NCBI GenBank assembly: GCA_910577235.1
Contig: CAJTMX010000004.1
Span: forward strand, 62,001 to 126,000
Length of the DNA stretch: 64,000 bases
Origin: an uncultured Acetatifactor sp.
Lineage (GTDB): Bacteria; Bacillota; Clostridia; Lachnospirales; Lachnospiraceae
Direction: 5' to 3'
In this document: positions 8,525 to 17,088 of the stretch, one piece after another
Layout: the number at the start of each line of letters is the position of its first letter
How positions within the stretch are numbered: position 1 is the first letter of the stretch
Translations under genes and position numbers: made by a program
The notes under the pieces: generated by a model
The model's input: only the letters and a program-made list of their open reading frames with translations
What the model was told of the DNA's origin: nothing
The model's database searches: none

Positions 8525-8793
8525 CTGTTTGTTCGCAAGTTATGCTGTTTTGATAATGTTTTGATACTGTTGGATATGGGGTGTAGAAGTTTGGGGAAGA
8601 GGAATCCTTGCATTATGGGGGGATTGGGCTTATAATGTATGGTATTGTTTGGTGTTGGGGGGCAGATGAGGACGATTGAAACAGTATCTGCCGGGATAAT
8701 GCCCGGGGAATTATAGATTGCTGTGGCATGGTGAAATTGCTTTGCGGGTGTTTATTGGGGCGGAGGGGGTACTCTTGATAGGAGGATTTTGAG
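8525..8793 (+). other. Intergenic stretch before murD, no gene seen
   Basis: T/G-rich sequence without a credible ORF. Only the murD ribosome site (GGAGG, 8781-8785) is recognisable. Together with the preceding repeats this makes 620 non-coding bases, too short to hold mraY, which is normally located here. Confidence 0.7.
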
Positions 8794-10161
8794 ATGTTTG
8801 AGGGACGGAAGTGCTTGGTTATAGGGTCCGGCGTCAGCGGGCAGGGAGCGGTATCCCTGCTGGGGCATATGGGAGCGGATATTCTGCTGTTTGACGGGGG
8901 CGATAAGATCACACAGGAAGAACTGGAGGGCAGGGTTCCCCGGGGAGTACAGGCGGGATGTTATGTGGGGCAGGTGCCGGGGGAGGTTTTGGAGCAGATA
9001 GACGTGGCTGTTCTCAGTCCGGGTGTTCCGGTAGACAGCCCTTTGGTGACGGAACTTAAGAGCCGGGGAGTCCGGGTGATCGGGGAGATCGAGCTGGGAT
9101 TCCTGGCGGAGCGGGGCAGGGTGGCAGCTATCACGGGAACCAATGGAAAGACCACTACTACCACGCTGGTGGGAGAGATCATGAAGGCCCATCTGGGGCA
9201 GGATAAGGTGTTTGTGGTGGGCAATATCGGAAATCCCTATACGTTGGAGGCTGAAAAGACCACGCCGGATACGGTGACGGTGGGGGAGATCAGCAGTTTC
9301 CAGCTGGAGACGGTGGAGAGTTTTCGGCCTAATGTTTCGGCGATCCTGAATATCACGCCGGATCATTTAAACCGGCACCATACCATGGAGGCCTATGTGG
9401 AGGCCAAGGAGAGGATAGCCATGTGCCAGGGGCCGGAGGATATATGCGTGCTGAATTATGAAAATGCGTATACCCGTGATTTCGGCGGCAGATGTCCGGC
9501 TAGGGCAGTGTATTTTTCTTCTGCCAGAGAACTTGCGGAGGGATATTTTCTGCGGGGGGAGGAGATATGTCTGGCGCGGGACGGCCAGGTGAGGGCACTG
9601 CTCAATATACACAGGGATATGAATCTGGTGGGGCTATGCAATGTGGAGAATGTGATGGCGGCCATTGCCATCGCCACAGGCATGGGAGTTCCTCTGGATA
9701 CGATCCTGGGGGCGGTGAGAGTGTTTCATGCCGTGGAGCATCGCATTGAATATGTGGCGACCAAAAGGGGTGTGGCCTATTACAATGACTCCAAGGGCAC
9801 CAATCCCGATGCCGCCATTCAGGGCATCCGGGCCATGAGCCGCCCCACGGTGCTGATCGGCGGGGGATATGACAAGGAGAGTGAGTTCGACCAGTGGATA
9901 GAGAGTTTTGAGGGAAAAGTGCAGTGGCTGGTACTGATCGGCCAGACCAGGGAAAAGATCGCGCAGTGCGCCCGGGATCACGGCTTTGAACGGGTTCGCA
10001 TGGCGGACACGTATGAGGAATGTCTGCGTCTGTGTACGCAGCTGGCACGGCCCGGTGACGCGGTGCTGCTGTCGCCTGCCTGCGCCAGTTGGGGGATGTT
10101 CCCCAACTATGAGACCAGGGGACAGATTTTCAAAGATTATGTAAACGGGCTTGAGGAGTGA
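8794..10161 (+). CDS. murD: UDP-N-acetylmuramoylalanine--D-glutamate ligase
   Basis: Cytoplasmic Mur ligase that adds D-glutamate to UDP-MurNAc-L-Ala with ATP. The 455-residue protein has the N-terminal Rossmann start CLVIGSGVSGQGAVSLL, the ATP loop AITGTNGKTTTTTLVGEI, the central ITPDHLNRH motif and the C-terminal domain with YYNDSKGTNPDAA and VLLSPACASWGMF. Length and motifs are complete. GGAGG lies 8 nt upstream of ATG 8794. It overlaps the start region of ftsW: the ribosome site of ftsW lies within the last murD codons, so the two are probably translated in a coupled way. Confidence 0.97.
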   Translation: MFEGRKCLVIGSGVSGQGAVSLLGHMGADILLFDGGDKITQEELEGRVPRGVQAGCYVGQVPGEVLEQIDVAVLSPGVPVDSPLVTELKSRGVRVIGEIELGFLAERGRVAAITGTNGKTTTTTLVGEIMKAHLGQDKVFVVGNIGNPYTLEAEKTTPDTVTVGEISSFQLETVESFRPNVSAILNITPDHLNRHHTMEAYVEAKERIAMCQGPEDICVLNYENAYTRDFGGRCPARAVYFSSARELAEGYFLRGEEICLARDGQVRALLNIHRDMNLVGLCNVENVMAAIAIATGMGVPLDTILGAVRVFHAVEHRIEYVATKRGVAYYNDSKGTNPDAAIQGIRAMSRPTVLIGGGYDKESEFDQWIESFEGKVQWLVLIGQTREKIAQCARDHGFERVRMADTYEECLRLCTQLARPGDAVLLSPACASWGMFPNYETRGQIFKDYVNGLEE

Positions 10162-10165
10162 TCGC

Positions 10166-11332
10166 GTGGCGGAAAGACGGAGAAGAAAAAAGGAACAGAC
10201 AGAGTATTTTTTTGACTATAGTCTGTTGTTTATAGTGTTGTTTCTGATGGGATTCGGGCTGGTGATGGTCTATTCCGCCAGTTCCTATGAAGCCCAGCAG
10301 GAGTTTGGCAGCGGCACCCATTATCTGCGCAAACAGCTGATAGCGGATATTCTGGGGCTGGTGGTCATGATGTTTATGGCCAATATACCCTATAAGTTCT
10401 GGCGGCGTTTCACCACTTTGGCATATTTTGCGTCCCTGTTTTTGATCCCCATGGTTTTGACGCCTCTGGGCGTGGAATCCCATGGAGCCAGAAGATGGGT
10501 GGGTATCCCGGGCACAGGATTCAATCTGCAGCCCGCGGAGGTGGCGAAGATCTGTATGATCCTGTTTTTGGCCAATATGGTATGTCTGATGGGAAAAAAG
10601 CTGCGCACGGCAAGGGGCCTGGTAGTGTTGATCGCTCTGTCCCTTCCCCATTCGCTGGCTGTGTGGCTGATCACGAAAAATATGAGTTCCGCCATCATTA
10701 TTCTCGGTATTGCCATGCTGATGATCTTTGTGGCCACCCCGGACTATAAGAGGTTTGTTATCCTGGGGGCTGTCGCTGCGGTGGCGGTGATCGGTATCGT
10801 GTGGGCCATCTTTAATACACCCATCATTGAAAAGGTAGGATTCAGAGGAGAGAGAGTTCTGGCCTGGCGGGACCCGGAGGCGTACGCACAGGGCAAGGGA
10901 TTTCAGACGCTGCAGGCTCTGTATGCCATCGGGTCGGGCGGTATATGGGGCAAGGGGCTTGGCCAGAGTATGCAGAAACTGAATTTCATCCCCGAGGCTC
11001 AAAATGATATGATCTTTTCCATTATCTGTGAGGAGCTTGGACTTTTCGGAGCCATCGCCGTCATTCTAATGTTTATCATGCTGCTGTGGAGAATGATGAT
11101 CGTGGCCAACAATGCGTCGGACCTGTTTGGTGCGCTGCTGGTGGTGGGTGTGATGGGGCATATCGCGATCCAGGTGATCCTCAATATCGCGGTGGTCACA
11201 AACACCATTCCCAATACGGGAATATCCCTGCCATTTATCAGTTACGGAGGCTCTTCGGTACTGTTTTTGATGATGGAGATCGGGCTGGTGCTCAGTGTGG
11301 CCCGCAGGATTCAGCTAAAAGAACTGGCGTAA
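10166..11332 (+). CDS. FtsW/SpoVE-type peptidoglycan glycosyltransferase
   Basis: SEDS-family polytopic membrane glycosyltransferase that polymerises lipid II, usually paired with a class B PBP at the septum (FtsW) or in spore cortex synthesis (SpoVE). The 388-residue protein has about ten TM segments, the N-terminal VMVYSASS motif, GARRWVGIPG and the C-terminal PNTGISLPFISYGGSS signature. I chose GTG 10166 because GAGGAG (10153-10158) precedes it by 7 nt; the TTG at 10151 would itself contain that ribosome site. Position after murD favours FtsW/SpoVE; FtsW and SpoVE cannot be separated by eye. Confidence 0.93.
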   Translation: MAERRRRKKEQTEYFFDYSLLFIVLFLMGFGLVMVYSASSYEAQQEFGSGTHYLRKQLIADILGLVVMMFMANIPYKFWRRFTTLAYFASLFLIPMVLTPLGVESHGARRWVGIPGTGFNLQPAEVAKICMILFLANMVCLMGKKLRTARGLVVLIALSLPHSLAVWLITKNMSSAIIILGIAMLMIFVATPDYKRFVILGAVAAVAVIGIVWAIFNTPIIEKVGFRGERVLAWRDPEAYAQGKGFQTLQALYAIGSGGIWGKGLGQSMQKLNFIPEAQNDMIFSIICEELGLFGAIAVILMFIMLLWRMMIVANNASDLFGALLVVGVMGHIAIQVILNIAVVTNTIPNTGISLPFISYGGSSVLFLMMEIGLVLSVARRIQLKELA

Positions 11333-11423
11333 CATCAGGCGAAAATTTTGGGACAACGCAACAACGGCCGTTTTTTGTCATAGGATAGAATAATTCATGA
11401 CTCAAAAAAGCGGAAGGTGTGCC

Positions 11424-12704
11424 ATGAGCGCTATCCCAGAAAAAACCACGGGAGAGATTCATATACGGGGAGGAGTGCGCCTCCAGGGTAAGGTGAAAGT
11501 ACAGGGGTCTAAGAATGCGGCGCTGCCTATTCTGGCGGCTACGATTTTGACAGAGGGAGAGAATTGTCTTAAGGATTGTCCTAAGATTTCGGATGTATAT
11601 CGAATGCTGAGACTGCTGCAAAGTCTTGGCGGACATGCGCGCTGGGAGGGAGAAGGGGTTTGCGTCAGTACAGGCAGTATCACCACTCAGGATATGCCGG
11701 CGGACGCCATCACCGGTATGCGTTCCTCCCTGTGCCTGCTGGGGGCATTGCTTGCCAGGTGCGGCAGCATTGTCATGGAATATCCCGGGGGCTGTGTAAT
11801 TGGAGAGAGACCTATCGATCTGCACTTGCTGGCTCTGGAACAGATGGGAGTGCGGTTTCATGAGGAGGGCAACAGAATCTGCGGCCAGGCGCAGGAGGGC
11901 CTTCACGGCGCGGATATATCTCTGGCGTTGCCCAGTGTGGGGGCCACTGAAAACATTGTGTTGGCGGCGGTCACGGCCAGAGGACGTACCCGGTTGAGCG
12001 GGGCGGCCAGAGAACCGGAAGTGGAGGCCCTGTGCAGATATCTGAATGCCTGCGGCGCCAGGATCGACGGCATCGGCAGCAGTGATCTGGAGATCCAGGG
12101 AGTGAAATGTCTCCACGGGGCCACTTACCGGATACCGGCGGACAGGATCGTGGCGGGAACCTATCTGTACGCCGCCCTGGGAACCCGGGGCTGTGTCCTG
12201 CTGGAACAGGCGCCCTGCCGGCATATGCACGCGGTGATACGCATGGCGGAGCGAATGGGAGCCATCTGCCAGGAGACGGGGGAAGGCTTGTATGTGCAGT
12301 CTCTGGGAGAACTGCTCTCGCCCGGCCTGATCCGCACCGGTGTCTACCCCGGATTTCCCACGGATATGCAGTCTGTGGCGCTGGCGGTGGCCGCCATGGC
12401 CCAGGGAGAGACCCGGATTGAGGAGCATATCTTTGAAAACCGTTTTCGGGTGGCGGAACCCTTGCGGCAGATGGGTGCGGATATCCGGCAACAGGATGCC
12501 CACAGTCTGGAGGTGGGCGGCGGCTGCCAGCTGCGGGGCCGGAGAGTGGAAGCCTGTGAATTGCGGGGCGGAGCGGCTCTGGTGGTGGCGGGCCTGATGG
12601 CGGAGGGCGAGACGGTGGTCACCGGATGTGAGTTTATTGAGAGAGGCTACGAAAATATCTGCAAGGACCTAAGAGAGTTGGGAGCTAGAATCTACAGTGT
12701 ATAA
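11424..12704 (+). CDS. murA: UDP-N-acetylglucosamine 1-carboxyvinyltransferase
   Basis: Catalyses the first committed step of peptidoglycan synthesis, transfer of enolpyruvate from PEP to UDP-GlcNAc. The 426-residue protein begins with the EPT-fold start KVQGSKNAALPILAATIL and contains YPGGCVIGERPIDLHL with catalytic Cys124, the residue alkylated by fosfomycin in sensitive enzymes. The end has EFIERGYENICKDLRELGA. ATG 11424 is preceded by GGAAGG at 11412-11417; an ATG at 11397 is possible but has a poorer site. murA sits where many relatives carry murG, and its stop overlaps the start of ftsQ. Confidence 0.95.
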   Translation: MSAIPEKTTGEIHIRGGVRLQGKVKVQGSKNAALPILAATILTEGENCLKDCPKISDVYRMLRLLQSLGGHARWEGEGVCVSTGSITTQDMPADAITGMRSSLCLLGALLARCGSIVMEYPGGCVIGERPIDLHLLALEQMGVRFHEEGNRICGQAQEGLHGADISLALPSVGATENIVLAAVTARGRTRLSGAAREPEVEALCRYLNACGARIDGIGSSDLEIQGVKCLHGATYRIPADRIVAGTYLYAALGTRGCVLLEQAPCRHMHAVIRMAERMGAICQETGEGLYVQSLGELLSPGLIRTGVYPGFPTDMQSVALAVAAMAQGETRIEEHIFENRFRVAEPLRQMGADIRQQDAHSLEVGGGCQLRGRRVEACELRGGAALVVAGLMAEGETVVTGCEFIERGYENICKDLRELGARIYSV

Positions 12705-13455
12705 TATGGGACGGAAAAAGAAGAGAAAATGGCCGGTGGTACTGTTGGTCCTGTTTGGCATATCTGCGGCGGTGTTGGGCGCGGGATACTATGTGCTGGA
12801 CAATTACACGATCCAGAATGTGTATGTGACAGGAAATATCCACTATACCCAGGAGGAGATCCAGGAGATCGTCATGGACGGTCCCCTGGGTAACAATTCA
12901 CTGTATCTGTCTCTGAAATACAAGAAGAAGGGTATTGAGGACATTCCCTTTGTGGATGTGATGGATGTGAGTATACTGGCTCCGGATACCATCAAGATCA
13001 CAGTTTATGAGAAAGCTCTGGCCGGATATGTGGAGTATATGGACAGTTATATGTATTTCGACAAGGACGGCTATGTGGTGGAGAGCTCACAGATCAAGAC
13101 CGAAGGGGTTCCCCAGATCACCGGACTGCAGTTCTCCTCCTGCACGCTGGGACAGAAACTGCCTGTGGAGCGGGAGGATATATTTGCCAGCATCATGGAG
13201 CTGACCAAGCTGCTCGGCAAATACGAACTGTCGCCGGACAGGATTTATTTTCGGAATTACACGGAGATCACGCTGTATTTCGGCAATGTTCGGGTGGCTC
13301 TGGGCGCAGGGGACAATATGGAGGAGAAACTTATGGTACTGCCCACCTTTTTGGAAAATCTGGATGGAAAGAAAGGAGTTCTGCGGATGGAAAATTATAA
13401 CAGGGATACGAAAACCACTGTATTTGAAAAGGATGAGCCGGAAAACTCGGAATAA
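12697..13455 (+). CDS. ftsQ: Cell division protein FtsQ/DivIB (POTRA domain)
   Basis: Bitopic division protein of the FtsQ/DivIB family that works with FtsL and DivIC. The 252-residue protein has a basic start (GRKKKRKW), a TM helix at about 12-33, a POTRA-like domain (TIQNVYVTGNIHYTQEEI) and a beta domain. GTG 12697 overlaps the murA stop by 8 bases and has GGGAG about 12 nt upstream; ATG 12706 is the alternative but is 21 nt from that site. Its acidic end (EKDEPENSE) is normal for the family. Gene order between murA and ftsZ supports the call. Confidence 0.88.
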   Translation: MYNMGRKKKRKWPVVLLVLFGISAAVLGAGYYVLDNYTIQNVYVTGNIHYTQEEIQEIVMDGPLGNNSLYLSLKYKKKGIEDIPFVDVMDVSILAPDTIKITVYEKALAGYVEYMDSYMYFDKDGYVVESSQIKTEGVPQITGLQFSSCTLGQKLPVEREDIFASIMELTKLLGKYELSPDRIYFRNYTEITLYFGNVRVALGAGDNMEEKLMVLPTFLENLDGKKGVLRMENYNRDTKTTVFEKDEPENSE

Positions 13456-13481
13456 AAATGGCTTTTTTTCAAAAAAATAGG

Positions 13482-13510
13482 TTGATTAATTTTACAAATA
13501 ATTATATGAT
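13482..13510 (+). promoter_or_regulatory. Probable SigA promoter of ftsZ
   Basis: TTGATT (13482-13487), 17 bases, TATGAT (13505-13510) in an AT-rich gap after ftsQ, 42 bases before the ftsZ start. This would allow ftsZ transcription independent of the long upstream operon. Confidence 0.6.
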
Positions 13511-13551
13511 AGTCTATATGGAGTTTATACGGGAAAAAGGAGGACAAGCCT

Positions 13552-14736
13552 TTGCTGGAAATTAAGACAAACGACGCAGAAGCCGCCGCCAGAATCATCG
13601 TTGTAGGTGTGGGTGGTGCAGGCAATAATGCTGTTAATAGAATGATAGACGAAAAAATAGACGGTGTGGAGTTTATCGGTGTGAATACGGATAAACAGGC
13701 CCTGCAGCTGTGCAAGGCCCCCAAGCTGTTACAGATAGGAGAAAAATTGACCAAGGGACTGGGAGCGGGAGCTAAGCCGGAGATCGGAGAGAAAGCGGCC
13801 GAGGAGAGTTCCGAGGAAGTCGCCAATGCGCTGACAGGTGCGGACATGGTGTTTGTCACCTGCGGTATGGGCGGCGGTACGGGAACCGGTGCCGCTCCGG
13901 TGGTGGCAAAACTGGCCAAAGACATGGGTATTTTAACGGTGGGCGTAGTGACCAAGCCTTTCCGCTTTGAGGCCAAGGCGAGGATGTCCAACGCGCTGGC
14001 CGGTATCAACAGGATCAAGGACAATGTAGATACGCTGATAGTGATTCCCAACGATAAGCTGCTGGAAATTGTGGACCGCAGGACTACCATGCCCGAGGCC
14101 CTTAAGAAAGCGGATGAAGTGCTGCAGCAGGCGGTTCAGGGTATCACGGACCTTATCAATATTCCATCCGTGATCAATCTGGATTTCGCGGATGTACAGA
14201 CAGTTATGAAAGACAAGGGAATTGCCCATATCGGTATCGGTCAGGGCAAAGGGGACGACAAGGCGATGGACGCCGTGAAACAGGCAGTGGAAAGCCCTCT
14301 GCTGGAAACCACGATCTCCGGCGCCACGGATATCATTATCAATGTCTCGGGCGATATCACGCTGGCGGATGCCAACGACGCGGCAAGCTATGTACAGCAG
14401 CTGGCCGGTGAGGATATCAATGTTATTCTGGGCGCAATGTATGACGACTCCAAGTCTGACAGCTGCACGATCACCGTGATTGCCACCGGGCTTGAGGAGA
14501 CTTCGGGTTCCGCAGTGCCCGCGTCCAGGTTAGGAGGCGGACTGGCCTATAAGAATCCGGGGGCTCATGTGCCTTCCGGCTCTCTGAAGAACTTTACCGT
14601 GCAGCCGGGCAATACTGCGGCTCCCGGCACAGGAGCGCCTGTGAGGCCTCTGACGGGTATCAACCGCCCTGCGGATATACGCAGCAATGTGGAGGAGAAA
14701 TCTCTAAAGATACCGGATTTCTTGCAGAGAAAATAA
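13552..14736 (+). CDS. ftsZ: Cell division GTPase FtsZ
   Basis: Tubulin-like GTPase that forms the Z ring. The 394-residue protein has the nucleotide-binding VGVGGAGNNAVNRM, the tubulin signature GGGTGTGAAPVVA, the catalytic T7 region NLDFADV, and ends with the conserved C-terminal peptide IPDFLQRK that binds FtsA/SepF/ZapA. The start is TTG 13552, 7 nt after a strong AAAGGAGGA; no ATG fits. A linker rich in Gly/Pro/Ala precedes the tail. It closes the dcw cluster and is followed by a strong terminator. Confidence 0.98.
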   Translation: MLEIKTNDAEAAARIIVVGVGGAGNNAVNRMIDEKIDGVEFIGVNTDKQALQLCKAPKLLQIGEKLTKGLGAGAKPEIGEKAAEESSEEVANALTGADMVFVTCGMGGGTGTGAAPVVAKLAKDMGILTVGVVTKPFRFEAKARMSNALAGINRIKDNVDTLIVIPNDKLLEIVDRRTTMPEALKKADEVLQQAVQGITDLINIPSVINLDFADVQTVMKDKGIAHIGIGQGKGDDKAMDAVKQAVESPLLETTISGATDIIINVSGDITLADANDAASYVQQLAGEDINVILGAMYDDSKSDSCTITVIATGLEETSGSAVPASRLGGGLAYKNPGAHVPSGSLKNFTVQPGNTAAPGTGAPVRPLTGINRPADIRSNVEEKSLKIPDFLQRK

Positions 14737-14813
14737 TATTTTCAAAATAACTTATTGTATTTTCGCATAATGTAATTTACATTTGTAATTTACATAAGAT
14801 GGATCAGCAACGA

Positions 14814-14846
14814 GGGCCTACGCCGAAAGAGAGTAGGCCTTTTTCT
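14814..14846 (+). terminator. Rho-independent terminator after ftsZ
   Basis: GGGCCTAC (14814-14821) pairs with GTAGGCCT (14833-14840) around an 11-nt loop and is followed by TTTTT. It separates ftsZ from spoIIGA. Confidence 0.85.
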
Positions 14847-14860
14847 GCATATTTTCAGCA

Positions 14861-14937
14861 TGTCGAAATTTCAAGATGGTTTATCGCCGGAATTCTACCC
14901 GATTGCGACAAATTTTATAACTTTTATCCCTTATACT
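14861..14937 (+). promoter_or_regulatory. Probable Spo0A-controlled spoIIG promoter
   Basis: A perfect 0A box core TGTCGAA is at 14861-14867. A -35-like TTGCGA (14903) overlaps a reverse-strand 0A-like TTTGTCGC, and a TATACT -10 lies at 14932-14937. The -35 to -10 gap is 23 bp, unusually long, like the 22-bp gap of the B. subtilis spoIIG promoter that Spo0A~P activates together with SigA RNA polymerase. The match to the spoIIG architecture is inference from the sequence pattern. Confidence 0.6.
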
Positions 14938-14984
14938 GATTGTGAAGACCCGGGGAATGGATCTTAAGGTAAGGGGGATCATAT

Positions 14985-15776
14985 ATGTATTATGAAGTCT
15001 ACCTGGACAGTATTTTTTTGATCTGTTTCTGCATGAACCGCTATCTTCTGGGGCTGACGAACCTGTGTCTGACCTGCACTGCCACGCATGTCAGAGTTTG
15101 GGCGGGAGCCGCGGTGGGGGCGGTGGGGGACTTGCTGGCTTTACTTGCGCCCGCGCCTTTTCGTCCGCTGTTGCTTGTGGCGGGCTTATACGGAATGGCG
15201 GGAGTAACCTTCGGATGCTGGTGGGGAAGGGGACTTGTCAGGATCGCGGAGGGGCTTGGCGCCTGTTTTTTTCTGCTGGGCGGGGCTTTAACACTGTTTC
15301 TCAGACTTCTGCCGGGCAGTGACGGCGGACTGGCCCGCAGCGCGGTGGTGCTCCTGCTGGGCGCCGTATGCTATGAGGGAATCCGTCTGATGGCGCTGCG
15401 TCGGAGAAAAAACCGGAGCAGCTGTACAGTTACCCTGTACGGGGAGGACGGACACAGCATACGGATAGACGGTCTGGTGGATACGGGAAACAGTCTGACG
15501 GAACCCATCAGCGGCAGACCGGTGGCGGTACTGGAAAAGAGGATATGGGAAGAATTGTATCCCAGACAGTCGCCTCCCGGTATGCGGGTGATACCCTATC
15601 ACAGCGTGGGAAAGCCGGCGGGCACTCTGATCGGATTCCCTGTGAAGGATATGGAGGTGGAAGTCGGAGGCATCAGGCGGAAATGCCGGGAGATTTATAT
15701 AGCCATCTGGCAGGATAGACTGTCGGAGACAGGGTCCTACGATATACTGCTGCAGCCCGCCATGTTGGAACTCTAA
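14985..15776 (+). CDS. spoIIGA: Sigma-E processing aspartic protease SpoIIGA
   Basis: Membrane aspartic protease that removes the pro-peptide of sigma E in the mother cell on a signal from the forespore (SpoIIR). The 263-residue protein has about five N-terminal TM segments (starting MYYEVYLDSIFLICFCMNRY) and a cytoplasmic protease domain with the catalytic D166-T-G motif in DGLVDTGNSL. It is shorter than the roughly 300-residue B. subtilis protein, mostly in the N-terminal half. AAGGGGGATC precedes ATG 14985. Immediately upstream of sigE, its substrate, as in other endospore formers. Confidence 0.93.
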   Translation: MYYEVYLDSIFLICFCMNRYLLGLTNLCLTCTATHVRVWAGAAVGAVGDLLALLAPAPFRPLLLVAGLYGMAGVTFGCWWGRGLVRIAEGLGACFFLLGGALTLFLRLLPGSDGGLARSAVVLLLGAVCYEGIRLMALRRRKNRSSCTVTLYGEDGHSIRIDGLVDTGNSLTEPISGRPVAVLEKRIWEELYPRQSPPGMRVIPYHSVGKPAGTLIGFPVKDMEVEVGGIRRKCREIYIAIWQDRLSETGSYDILLQPAMLEL

Positions 15777-15789
15777 ACAGTAATCGTAT

Positions 15790-15912
15790 GATTACGGAAC
15801 TTAAAACAGTGATCAAACGGTCAGTGCCCGGAGAATTTACGGACGCGAGGGCGGCCGCAAATGGCTCCGCAGGAAAAAGTGCCGACCGTGTGATTACGGA
15901 ATTTATATATAG
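15790..15912 (+). repeat. Copy of the dispersed leader element, upstream of sigE
   Basis: The stretch shares CAGT-N-N-TC...GCCCGGAG.ATTT.CGGACGC...GCGGCCG.AAAT..CTC.GC.GG...CGGAA.T.ATATAG with the 102-bp repeats before nrdR. The terminal CGGAATT ends about 28 nt before the sigE start. It contains an in-frame ATG (15788) that would extend sigE by 48 residues, but the ribosome site supports the later start. Confidence 0.75.
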
Positions 15913-15931
15913 AAAGACGAGGTATAAGGTT

Positions 15932-16672
15932 ATGATATTGAGAGCGCCTATCCCCGTGAATATCCCAATGTGGGTGTTTCGCCGGGAAAAAGGAAAGAAA
16001 ATACGCAAACAGGGAGATATTCATTACATAGGCGGCGCGGAGGTGCTGCCCCCACCGCTGGAACTGGAACGGGAGAGTCAGGTGATCGGCGCGCTGGGAA
16101 CGGACTCGGAGGAGGAGGCCAAATCCATACTGATCGAGCACAATCTCCGTCTGGTGGTGTACATAGCCAAAAAATTTGACAATACGGGAGTGGGAGTGGA
16201 AGATCTGATCTCCATCGGCACCATCGGGCTGATCAAGTCCATCAATACCTTCAAGCCGGACAAAAATATCAAGCTGGCTACCTATGCGTCCAGATGTATA
16301 GAAAACGAGATATTGATGTATCTGCGGCGCAACAACAAGACCAGGCTGGAGGTATCCATCGACGAACCGCTGAATGTGGATTGGGACGGCAATGAGCTGC
16401 TGCTGTCGGATATTCTGGGTACCGACGAGGACATCATTTACCGGGATCTGGAAAATGAGGTGGAGAGAAATCTTTTGCTGAAAGCCATCAACAAACTCAC
16501 CGACCGGGAGAGAACCATTATCCGCCTGCGCTTTGGCCTGGGCCATCCGGATGGACTGGAGATGACGCAGAAAGAAGTGGCATCTCTTCTGGGCATATCC
16601 CAGTCCTATATCTCCCGGTTGGAAAAGAAAATAATGAAACAGTTGAAAAAAGAGATGAGCAATAATATCTGA
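15932..16672 (+). CDS. sigE: Sporulation sigma factor SigE (mother cell, pro-protein)
   Basis: Early mother-cell sigma factor, made as an inactive pro-protein. The 246 residues include a basic N-terminal pro-region (1 to about 30) ending before HYIGGAEVLPPPL, closely like the B. subtilis cleavage region YYIGGSEALPPPL; then region 2 (HNLRLVVYIAKKFDNTGVGVE, in part) and region 4 helix-turn-helix TQKEVASLLGISQSYISRLE. ATG 15932 is preceded by ACGAGG (15917-15922); the upstream in-frame extension lies in the repeated leader element. It forms an operon with spoIIGA. sigG is not the next gene, unlike in most endospore formers. Confidence 0.96.
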   Translation: MILRAPIPVNIPMWVFRREKGKKIRKQGDIHYIGGAEVLPPPLELERESQVIGALGTDSEEEAKSILIEHNLRLVVYIAKKFDNTGVGVEDLISIGTIGLIKSINTFKPDKNIKLATYASRCIENEILMYLRRNNKTRLEVSIDEPLNVDWDGNELLLSDILGTDEDIIYRDLENEVERNLLLKAINKLTDRERTIIRLRFGLGHPDGLEMTQKEVASLLGISQSYISRLEKKIMKQLKKEMSNNI

Positions 16673-16757
16673 TTGGCGGATTTTCCCTTTTCAAATCCAT
16701 GATTATAGTATATACTAAAGACATCAGGTGAAGAAAAAAAGAGGCTTTGAATGCTTT

Positions 16758-17063
16758 ATGATACAGAGAGACGACATTTTGTCCATGGAGTTTTTGAAAA
16801 AGACTGAGTTTACCGGGAGCCATCAGGGGATGCGCTACCGTCTGGAGGGTGTCAGCCGGGAGGATGGAAAGAGGCTGGCGGCTGCGGTATGGCCGGAACC
16901 GTTTAATTATGTGACCACGCCGGAGGAAAAAAAGCAGCGGGCGGAGTTTACCTTTGATGAGGACGGGGTGACGGATGCCGTGGCCTGGATGAACGACAGA
17001 CTTTTCGAGGACAGAGAACTATGGCGTGACAGCAGCCGTGGCTGGGACAGCACGACCACCTGA
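16758..17063 (+). CDS. Small conserved protein of unknown function
   Basis: A 101-residue soluble protein (MIQRDDILSMEFLKKTEFTG...) with MRYRLEGVSREDG, PEPFNYVTTPEEKKQ and an acidic end. I recall similar short proteins in Lachnospiraceae but no assigned function. The start is uncertain: ATG 16758 has GAGG 13 nt upstream; GTG 16728 is an alternative. It is followed by the VanZ-like gene after 25 bases, and both sit in the group inserted between sigE and sigG. Confidence 0.6.
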   Translation: MIQRDDILSMEFLKKTEFTGSHQGMRYRLEGVSREDGKRLAAAVWPEPFNYVTTPEEKKQRAEFTFDEDGVTDAVAWMNDRLFEDRELWRDSSRGWDSTTT

Positions 17064-17088
17064 AAAAAGACTGATTGGAAGAAATGCT

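Noticed and set aside
15788..15931. 48-residue N-terminal extension of SigE
   Set aside because: It lies in the repeated leader element; ATG 15932 has a ribosome site and gives the normal length of the pro-sequence.
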